Assembly (NCBI GenBank): GCA_021613375.1
Contig: CM038714.1
Span: 42,667,123 to 42,731,122, forward strand
Reading direction: 5' to 3'
Origin: Megaleporinus macrocephalus
Taxonomy: Eukaryota > Chordata > Actinopteri > Characiformes > Anostomidae
Length of the DNA stretch: 64,000 nt
Shown one piece after another: positions 10,568 through 64,000 of the stretch. Position 1 is the stretch's first letter; every line of letters starts with the position of its first letter. The position numbers and the translations under genes were made by a program. The notes beneath the pieces are model-generated. The model made no database searches and was not told the DNA's origin. It saw only the letters and a program-made list of their open reading frames with translations.

Positions 10568-11907
10568 ACAGGTGATATGAAACAAATGCAACAACCCTGT
10601 TTACACTCAACTTCCTTTGAGGGAGGGAAGGAGAGAGGGGGGGAGTATGGTGGCTAACATGATCCTAGCAATAACTGTTAGGAGAGAGTTACATACTGTA
10701 CACAATGCAGGTCACTGAATATATTATGCAACAAGAAAAAGAAGGGGGTAGAAACAGGTGGGCGAGAGGCGAGGAGCAGCCGCCGAACAGATGTAAGGGG
10801 GAGAAATAATCGTCAAACGTCACATGCACCACGACCCCGAGAAAGGCAGACGTACACCATGGAAAAGAATGAGTTTTTCTTTCTTTCCTCGTATTCGAGC
10901 CCCGCCACAGTGATGGTACAGGTGCGGAACATGTGAAATCAGAAATAGGGAAGTCTATTGATATTGATTTCACTGTTCTTTTTAAAAGCCTTGGTACACG
11001 TTCTTGGTGATGGTTACTGGGGATGACCAAATATAAGCAATAAAGCCGTTAAATGCTAACCAGTTCAACTCAGCTTTTCCTTCCCGTAGACCCCACAACC
11101 CCCCTTATTATACCCCCTTATAACTCTGAATTTGATTCTTTTTTTTATATACTTCTCAGTATTTACAGGGATGTACACAAAATACATTTAAAAAGAGGGT
11201 CTTTTTTTGTTACTTTCCAAAGAAAATGTCACCAGTTCACAGGATTATTTTTTTTTTTGAATCAAGTCTTTTTTTTTTGTACATTCCAGCCATGAGCCAT
11301 TCAACAAAAATAAAAATGGACAAAAAAAAGAATACTGTGCTAAAAACACAAAAGAATGACGTCCAAAAAAATGGGGCATGTCCGGTTTGTGCTAGAGTAC
11401 AGGATTGTTGTGTGGGCCAGCACTGGTGGAGCAGCAGTTACTGTATTGTCTTTCTTGTTTCTGTGTCCATAACATGTTCAGAGTCCACCAAGAGTTTATT
11501 TCAGGCTCCTTTCCCTTTTGGATTTCAGTCTTCAGATGAGAAACGAAAACAAAATATATGTAAGTTGAGGGGGATAGAAGTGAGGTGGTGCTTCTTCTTC
11601 TTCTTCTAGTAGCTGTATTGTTTGCTTTTTGTTGTTTTAATCACTGATATTCATCATTACCTTCAACGTTAGCCTTTTTTTCATGTTTTTCCATGAAAAA
11701 AAAAAATCTGAGAGAAAAAGAGAGAATGTAGCGTGACCCCTCCCCGGTGAGGATGTGGATGTCCACCGTAAAATGGACGCGAAGTGGGTCTGTTTTACAA
11801 TCTGTTCGAGTGTGTGGGTCGTGTGTGAAAGAGTGTATGTGCTTGGTCGGAGCTGACGCGTGAGTGGTTTCCTCTACTTCTCTTTCCTTTTCCAGAGTGA
11901 GGGACGC
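10568..11907 (-). other. igsf21: Probable igsf21 3' untranslated region
   Basis: Follows the igsf21 stop codon and contains no recognised transposon apart from being the donor of the 56-base match at 8.36-8.42 kb. It is rich in A/T homopolymer stretches on the plus strand (about 11140-11290, 11690-11710). The extent is inferred from polyadenylation-like words; transcript data would be needed to fix it. Confidence 0.4.
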
Positions 11908-56598
<44,691 letters not shown>

Positions 56599-56689
56599 TT
56601 AGTGAGGTCGTTGTGGTGATCTAGTTAAATTACAGCTGCTCTGAATTGATATGTTCATATCTGCTGGCCAGAAAGGAGGGCATCACTCT

Positions 56690-57350
56690 ACTCTACAGCT
56701 TCACTTTAACATACATGATTTGCTCAGAAGAGTTATCATGGAATTGCATACTTTACCTCTCGTGTTTAGAATCTGGTTGTCATTACTGGCTCGACTCTTT
56801 CATTTGATGCCCCCGTTAGATTTGATGTTAATACCTTTGGTGCAATATTGCCAAAATCAGACCATGTCTATCTCAATCTGCTGATAAAACTCTTATTCAT
56901 GCCTGTATCTCTAGCCGCCTAAAATATCGCAGCTCTCTTCTTGCTGGCATTCATTCCTTTTCTTTTCACAAGCTCCAGATGGTCCAGAACTCTGCTGCCC
57001 ATCTTCTTACTCATACCCGGTCACATGATCACATTGCACTCATTCTCCCAAATCTCCAATGGCTTCCCAAAGAGGACCGCATACGTAACAAAATCCTGCT
57101 ACTCACATTTAAAACACTTAACAGTCTTGCTCCTTCTTATCTGTCTGATCTTCCCTACCCACTATTCCTTCAGTCAACCTTTATAGTTTTGGTGCCCTTC
57201 TTTCCCCACATTCAGATCTAATTATAATCTTTTCTCTCACCTACAACCTTTCTACAAGGCATCTACAAGGCTTTCTTGATGCTCTCTTACTCTGTATTAC
57301 CATGTTTTCATGGTTGCTTTTTGGATGTGCTATGTATTTTGAAGGCATAA
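56690..57350 (+). mobile_element. L2-like LINE 3' fragment with broken reverse-transcriptase end
   Basis: Two overlapping plus frames (56941-57186 and 56979-57221) encode the C-terminal region typical of L2-type non-LTR retrotransposons. Examples are KLQMVQNSAAHLLTHTRSHD, LQWLPKEDRIRNKILLLTFK and TLNSLAPSYLSDL. A frameshift and upstream stops show it is dead. A tail (GGCTTTCTTGATGCTCTCTT and following) extends to about 57350. It sits only about 120 bp from the acceptor of the 481-nt igsf21 exon, in opposite orientation. Confidence 0.85.
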
Positions 57351-58763
57351 TATATCATGACTATATATATAGAGTATATAGACCTATATATCAAGCTTGA
57401 CCTCCTTTTTGAGCCAATGGATATGACATTTATATGCTAATGCATTTGACAATTCAAAGAACTTCCACAAAATAAACTGACCCAAAAAAGTTATATTTGT
57501 TTTATTTGTTTATTTTTTTTACTGATTGATTTTTTTTTGGAAAGCAAATATGGGTCACCTACAATCACTAAGGATGCAGGATCACAGGCGAGCAAAATGA
57601 ACTGTAGAAAATCTGAATTGAGCACTACTAATGTGTAGCTGAAACAATGTAGCAAATTTAGAGCCATTCATATCTGGCATATCTAAATGCAAAAAATCTG
57701 GGCCACAGCTAAGCTTCAGCCAGTGCTGTTATTAAGCCATGGCGGAGACGTGTGCCATGACTGTTCAGATACAGCACAGGCTTACTCCACTACGTTCACT
57801 GAGGTATTGCGTGTCCCGAGTGTTAAATGAATTTGACAGGGAATTAATTCCCTACTTCTACACACAACCTCCAGATATTTGTATTAAAGTTCAAATACAG
57901 AAACGCTGCCGTTGGCGCTACTGGTTGCACTTAAAGCCTTCCTTAATATTACTATATCAATTTTTCCCCCTGTTTGTCTCTTACTACGCCAAAAAAAAAG
58001 AAGGAAAGAAATTTCATCTATCTAATCCGCCTGTCCGTTTAGGGACCTATGGACATTTTGAATTCAATTTGCAAAAGATCAAAGTGTCATTACACGACGC
58101 ACCACATTTCCCTGGTTCTTTGCCTCTTTCTGCCCTTTCTGTCTTTTTATTTTTTAGCAAATGTGTGTCGGATGGGAAGGGAGGGGATTGCCGGGGCATG
58201 CTTTGATTTCCATGCACCTCCAGGGTCCCTCAACACAACTGGGTAAATAAGCATAATGGGAGTAAACAGGGGTGAAGTAAGAGCCCAGCCTTCGTAGTAC
58301 CATCTAGCTAGCAAGTTCACAAATAGAGAGGGAGACATGCAGATGAGCGACAAATTACAGGAGGGGGCGGGGACGACAGGAGGACTTCGGCTTAACATCC
58401 CACCAGCTTCGGTGGCAGATATTAAAAAAATGCTGAGACAACCCAGTTGACCTCGATTTTTGATTGTGATGAAAAGATCTAAGTGACTTTGAAGGGAGTT
58501 ATTGTTGTAGCAGGATCTTCAGTCACAAACAGATCACTTAGCTAGTGTTTCGACAGGAACAGTGACTGGAGTGACATCTGCATTTACAAAAATTATAAGA
58601 AGCTGAATAAAAATGGTTATTTGTAAATCCTATTTGATGGCAAACTAGTTTAGTAGTGTAATTTGACCTTGTAACAGTAGACACTTGCTTTACCTTGTCA
58701 TCTCTTTGTAAATATCTATTCCTTCTGAACTCTATGCCTGCAATACTTGGCAAAAAAACTGGA
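57351..58763. other. igsf21 intron, no gene recognised
   Basis: Includes a 155-codon plus frame at 57739-58206 with no recognisable domain or splice context, not accepted as a gene. No repeat is recognised. Confidence 0.3.
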
Positions 58764-58999
58764 CAATCAATCAATCAATCAATCAACTTTTATTTATATA
58801 GCGCTTTTTACAAGCAGAGTTGTCTCAAAGCACCAAAAGCAGTTTATGAAATAGAGGAATCACAGTAAGGATGGTAAGAGTCCATGCATAGCAAAACATG
58901 AGAAAGGGTATCGAGGTCCAAGCCCCGCTAGAGGAAGCCAGAGGCGACAATGGCAAGGAAAAACTCCCTTAATAAAAGAAAGAAACCTTGAGAGGACAA
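58764..58999 (-). mobile_element. Dispersed retroposon-like repeat
   Basis: CAATCAATCAATCAATCAAC (a short terminal tandem), TTTTATTTATATAGCGCTTT, TTGTCTCAAAGCACC, AGGAAGCCAGAGGCGACAAT and GGCAAGGAAAAACTCCCTTA are hallmark words of a very common fish interspersed repeat. The orientation is inferred from the terminal CAAT tandem, which would be the 3' tail on the minus strand. Confidence 0.7.
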
Positions 59000-59801
59000 G
59001 TTAAGACCTTGAACATTGTGAAATGTTTAAAAAGGTTTTTAAACGAGCTTATATGTATCCCAACGTGCGCAATGCATGCAATAAAATCACATTGTCTCTT
59101 GTGAGTCACTGATGGGCGTGTCCACCATCAAGTAGATAAGCAGCGTGTAGGACTGAACTGCCTTGTCGAGCAAACTATGTTTTTAAAAATACTGCAAACC
59201 AATATAAACAAACAGCGTATACAGGCTTTGTTTATGAATTAAATGTTTAAGTACACCTGAATGACACAACCTCCCTCCTAGAGTCCATGTGTACTGATAC
59301 ACATGGCAGGTGACCCTGTCTGACCACGCTAGATTTTCCAGTTTCATAAGCTTTGTATGTCATGGTGGTGTCGTTGAATGCCGCTGAGTGTTGCTGACTG
59401 TTTGTCAAAGTGAAGGTCTTCTTGGAAGTGAATGCGTGCTCGATAAAAGGTGCATCCTAGTGGGGTTGAGGTTCACCACCGACAAACGTGTAGGTGAATA
59501 ATAATCCAACTCTGGGCCTCAATGGACCTTATTCACTAATCTCTAGTTCTAGGAAAGTCTATGTCGGACTCATGACGTGTTCTCAAACCACAGAACTGTT
59601 AACAGTTGTTATGCTCTTGAGTGTGTTGATTCTGTTCTTACCACAGAACAAATGCAAAATAAGAAAATGGTAAATATCAAACTGTGGATTTTAAGGAAAA
59701 ATGTGTTGGTGAATCAGGCCCTATTTTCCTAAATAGGTGATCATCTAATAAAATTTTAGACGTGCTTTTAGAGCCCTGCTGTCCTGCCATGACATGTAAA
59801 T
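59000..59801. other. igsf21 intron, no gene recognised
   Basis: No defined repeat or exon seen. Confidence 0.25.
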
Positions 59802-59989
59802 AGTGGTCTCCAACTCTGGTCCTGATAAGCTACCTTCCTGCAGAGTTTAGTCCCATGCTACCCCTCCCTTACCTGACACTAATGAGGAACTTCTGAAGAA
59901 CCTGAGTAGCTGGAGCAGGTGTGGCAGAAAACAGTAGGAACTAGACACTGCAGAATGGTAGTTCTACAGCAACAGGGATGGAGACCACT
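59802..59989. mobile_element. Short foldback (palindromic) repeat
   Basis: The ends AGTGGTCTCC (59802-59811) and GGAGACCACT (59980-59989) are exact reverse complements. The arms continue imperfectly inward for about 60 bp, pairing CTACCTTCCTGCAGAGTTTA with TAGACACTGCAGAATGGTAG. This is a common fish hairpin repeat around CCAACTCTGGTCCTG. Confidence 0.75.
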
Positions 59990-62900
59990 GGTCTATGGTG
60001 TGTGTACATATTACTTGTGGTGTTGTGTGCCAGACCTTAGTGGGTGTCGGTGCTCGCCATGCAGTGGAAGTGTATGACTATAAGTGACCCGCCTACTTCT
60101 TGACTGTGTCGGCTGGTGCTGAGCGGCAGTTCTCTCCTGCTGTGTTCAACAAAAGGTGATTCCCTCAAAGTGCTATGTTTATAATCCACACCAACGTTAT
60201 AGCAATTTAAGCTCTATGGTGCATAATATCAACAAAGATTCAGGGAATCCAAAGAAATCTTTGAAAAAAGCATGGCTGAAAGCCCGTGACCTCCAATCCC
60301 TAACTACATTAAAAGCTTGTATGCCTCTGAAAGATATATATACACATTTCAGAGTATGTTATATAGTGTGTTTAAGTAAAAACACACTTATTTCCAACTG
60401 TTTTAAACCACAGTCTAAGATGTTTGCACAGTAATGTATGTTTAGAGAGACATATACTAAGCGGGAGTAACAGATCAAATCAACACTTTAGTGTTCATGG
60501 CCACAGGAAGAACTGAAATAAGCAGAGCGAGAGCAGAACCAGCCGACTAATAGCCACAGACAATACATAGGCCATACATCATGGTGAATATACGTGATAA
60601 AGCAGTGCACTGCCTAAAAAAGCCCTATAATTGAAGACAGATGCAGTCAAAAGATTGGTAACCAAAGCAAAGCAATACTTCAGAGATTCTACAATAATAA
60701 TAATAATAATTAATATCATGCACTAGAAAGACTTTAAAGTATTTGAATGCGATACAGGAATGAGGTACAGTTCTTTTATACGTGTCTGATGTCTCTTACT
60801 GGGTCTGAAGGCACAGTGACAAAAAAAAGCTTATTATATTTAATGTATATAAGAAAATACTCATATATAAATAAATGATCATGTTTTGGCAGATAATACC
60901 AGAGCCAGTTTAAGGGCATTCGCTTTCTCTTGCTGCCAATATTACAAACCCATGCTAGAGGGCAACCTCAAGCAAATACTCAGTGAATGGGGGTGAATGA
61001 ACCTGAATGGTTTAATCAAACATGTCTCCAGCCATTTGTGCAGGAACTTCCTTTCTTTTACTGGTATTTTACTTTTATTTCCATTTTTGTACAGCAAGCA
61101 AGCTATGGGCAGTTTGAGCTACTGGAGGTCAACAGCAGAAATAATAAGACAACCCTGTTGAAATGTTTTATGCTGCTCTTTGTTGAGAAAACATGCTTTT
61201 TTTGTATACATGATTAGACATTTTGTTGCTGCCCAAGAAGAAAAAAATGATAAAAGAAAAATGATATCCATCTTTTTCTCCCAAATCTCCAAATATCTGT
61301 TTTTCTATATCATTTGAGTTATCTTGTGTAGTTTCTGTGACAGTAACCGTTTACAAAGTACAAAGTTTTGCCCAATAGCTTCTGAAGAACTCTTTATTTT
61401 TTGCCCAGCAGTCCTAGCTTCGGACAAACTTCATTAAGTGTGTCATGTCCAAACTCTAGAATTCCCCACCTCTCCTCCGGAGGTCACTATCGCCTCAATT
61501 CTGAGATGAGTGCACACCTGCTAGAGTACTGGTCATTTTAAGAACTGTGTTTTCCTTGGTCCATTGCAAAATCTTGTTTGCTATCACTCTCAGGTTTGTC
61601 AGTTTTATTTTATTTAATTTTTTTTTGAGACATATTTTCTATTTTTCTAAGGTTTCTGATTCTGGAAATGTAAACTGTGCAAATGTAAACATTTGTAAAC
61701 TGTTCTGTGTCTTTCTATTAAATCTAATCTACACATAGTCTTCCCCATTACACTCTTTGACAAAGTCTTTGACAATATCACACAAGCATCATCATATGTT
61801 TCAACTAACCATTGCTGAGGTTAATCGAGTAATCGTGACAGCCCTCTAATGAATGTAAGGGGTCTATGTAGCGCAACAATTTTTTGGAATGAAATTTGGT
61901 AACATATGGCTCGAGGAGTAGCTCGGCTCTGTTTGGGCAGTACAGATTTAACTATCGCTGCTATATCATCACCCCCACCACTCTGCTACTCCCTCTGAGC
62001 TAAACACTCACTCCCAAGCTCGAGCCCATCTCCAGCAATGACAGCCATCACGGCCAGCCGCTGGGCACAGCAGGCATCGCCGCGGAAATTTAACACCAGC
62101 CACTTATGGCATATGGACCGAGACGAGTGTTGACTATGGCGGATCCTTTTAAATTGATGTTAAGCTCGTGCTCTCGTCTCTCGAGATTCATCAAAAAACA
62201 TAATGTAGAAACAAATAAAGCCTCCAGAAAAAAAAACAAAAAACCCCTCAGTGCTTCAGTGCCTTTCCACTTGCCACACAGTTGTGGGTGGGTGGATACA
62301 CTGGGTTGCACTGACTGTTCTCCGTCAGCGTGTGGAGCTGTAGATCCTTTGCTTTCAGCCTGGAGGAGCCTGAATAGGGCTGGCCATGTTGACGCTGCAA
62401 ACAATTCACAGAACGCCTATTCATAGTGATGCAAATCACACAGATTACTATCACACAAGCAGCTTCCTCCTCTCTATCTTTCAGACACCGCAGACGCATG
62501 CAGCAGCCGACAGTTACTGACTCAAATATATGAAAAAAAAATGTACAAATATAAATGTACATTGCTTTCAAGGTTGCAGGATAAAAGTGTTCATGTTTTG
62601 CCAATGCCATCTATTCGGAGCACACTTCTTTTTTTTTTGCCGTCAGTATTCTTATGACACGCTCTGAATTCAGCGTGGAGATAGCGAAGGCTTTTTGTGC
62701 GCAGAACAATGGCGTTTCAGATACACATGTGAAACAGGACATAATCCGTTTGCATGGAATGTATGGAGGTATGTGATTTTTGTCTGTTTCCACAATTACG
62801 GATGCTGGAGGAAAACACGGCAGCTTTGAATAGATGAAAGCCCGCATTAGGAAGGGCCTGCTTAGGGGAGAAAAAGAGAATTTCACGTGGCACCGTAATA

Positions 62901-63559
62901 GCAGTTATTGTACACCTCCACCCAATTAGATTAGTACATTTTCTGCAGAACACCGCTCATTACTGGTAATGGGTTACAACGGCACGCGTGCAATGAAATG
63001 CTCATTGTTCCTTTTTTCCACGGGATATAATCGATTGTCCAAACAAATCACAGCTCTATATTAAATTTGCTTTAATGCGCCGCATTGATCACCTATTGCG
63101 CTCACAATTATGATTCCCTTTCAGATAACGCAAATGAGGGAGTAAGTCTCGTTTGGTGAATGGCTGCCACATTGCTTTTCTCTTCCCACGACCAGGCACA
63201 GTGCAACGAGTGTGAAAGACTTTAGATCTCGGCTATTATTGTACAGGCTGAGCTGTCACACTCCCCTGCCAGTCACTCTATAGCAGTAATGAACCGCTCA
63301 CACAGCAGAGGCCTGCCCAAGGCTGATGTCTTAGTTAAGAGGGTGATTACAACTAGGCAGAAGGGTCTACACTTCAACCTGACATTGAAAGACTTCAATA
63401 AATGCCGGGATATACAGCTCTAGTAAGGCTGGGCGGCATCCACTTGTTTTATACCTTCAAACTATCTTGAAATATTATGGCATAAAAGCATGTATGTTGC
63501 TTTTGAGGTGTCTTCTCTGCACAGACCAGATGGTCACCACCAAAACAAGCATGTATAGC
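59990..63559. other. igsf21 intron (or upstream gene part), no gene recognised
   Basis: 59990-61900 is AT-rich and featureless, with a short ATA run near 60691. 61900-63420 is repeat-free and GC-balanced (see findings). I searched by eye for the preceding igsf21 exon (expected text around NFTLVC...GGKPAP) and did not find it. Confidence 0.3.
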
Positions 63560-63725
63560 CATTTAAGAAATATATATATATAAAAATGCAAAATGTTTCA
63601 AGATAACTTGGAAAAATGTTGGCTTCCATTGACTTCCATTAAAAGTAAAGAGTTTTTGCCCTCTCTATTGCCATTGTTACCATTTTAGAGATGCTTGGTT
63701 TTCTTTGGACAACAACAATATGCTG
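63560..63725. mobile_element. MITE-like dispersed repeat, rearranged copy 5
   Basis: TTCCATTGACTTCCATTAAA then AGTAAAGAGTTTTTGCCCTC is in one orientation. TGGTTTTCTTTGGACAACAA is in the opposite orientation to that expected, so this copy appears folded or rearranged. Confidence 0.4.
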
Positions 63726-64000
63726 TGTTTTGGATGCTGGGATGCTGGTAAACTAGCATAAACATGGTGGATGACCAGTTACACCAGAATCGGACTGGTG
63801 TAAACCAGCCTAGACTTGCATAAAATTCATGCTTATCTGTGCTGTTTTACATTCAGATCAACTGTTGCTTATTGGTATATTGGTGAGACATCACAGTAAG
63901 CGGAAGAGGCTAGTTGTCTTGTACTAGAACTAGAATCTTTGCATAATAAACATTCTTTTGGTGTGCATAAATGTATTTATTTATGGTTATTAATTAGGTT

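Noticed and set aside
57739..58206. 155-codon plus-strand frame
   Set aside because: No recognisable domain, odd composition, no splice or promoter context, and it lies in an intron of the opposite strand.

Overview
This window is vertebrate nuclear DNA, almost certainly from a ray-finned (teleost) fish. It is AT-rich, mostly non-coding, and full of long TA, CA, GA and TAA microsatellites. It carries several decayed Tc1-like, hAT-like, foldback and LINE fragments of kinds familiar from fish genomes. Coding exons have GT-AG introns many kilobases long. The repeat mix hints at an ostariophysan (characin or catfish relative), but that is an impression, not a result.

Only two protein-coding genes can be supported, both on the minus strand. 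At the left end (412-2721) is an intact, intronless reading frame of 769 codons for Kelch domain-containing protein 7A (klhdc7a). From about 11.9 kb to 56.6 kb lie the last five coding exons of igsf21 (immunoglobulin superfamily member 21). These are 56091-56571, 40729-40814, 32521-32713, a 39-base exon at 23373-23411, and the terminal exon at 11908-11984. The splice phases join perfectly (876 nt, 291 codons plus stop), and every junction is GT-AG. The 5' exons (signal peptide, first Ig domain, start of the second) lie beyond position 64000. As I recall the human map, IGSF21 is followed by KLHDC7A on 1p36 in the same order and orientation, so this would be conserved microsynteny.

Layout: klhdc7a (0.4-2.7 kb); a repeat-bearing intergenic region (2.7-10.5 kb) with a 33-bp minisatellite, foldback and MITE copies, a Tc1 remnant and a small templated insertion; the likely igsf21 3' UTR (10.5-11.9 kb); then igsf21 introns of 11.4, 9.1, 8.0 and 15.3 kb and part of a fifth. 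The introns hold a four-copy ~177-bp tandem array, a nested TIR transposon, a diverged ~300-bp tandem module, Tc1 relics, two related hAT-type elements with 8-bp target duplications, a 291-bp solo LTR with a 5-bp target duplication, a foldback element and an L2-like LINE 3' end. Several repeat-poor intron segments look like candidate conserved regulatory elements.

The two genes are not known to share a pathway. igsf21 encodes a GPI-anchored synaptic adhesion protein; klhdc7a encodes a little-studied Kelch protein with an N-terminal membrane segment. I found no CRISPR, tRNA, rRNA, operon-like or defence system. The most unusual item is a 53-bp copy of igsf21 3'-flanking sequence inserted about 2.6 kb away between 30-bp direct repeats.
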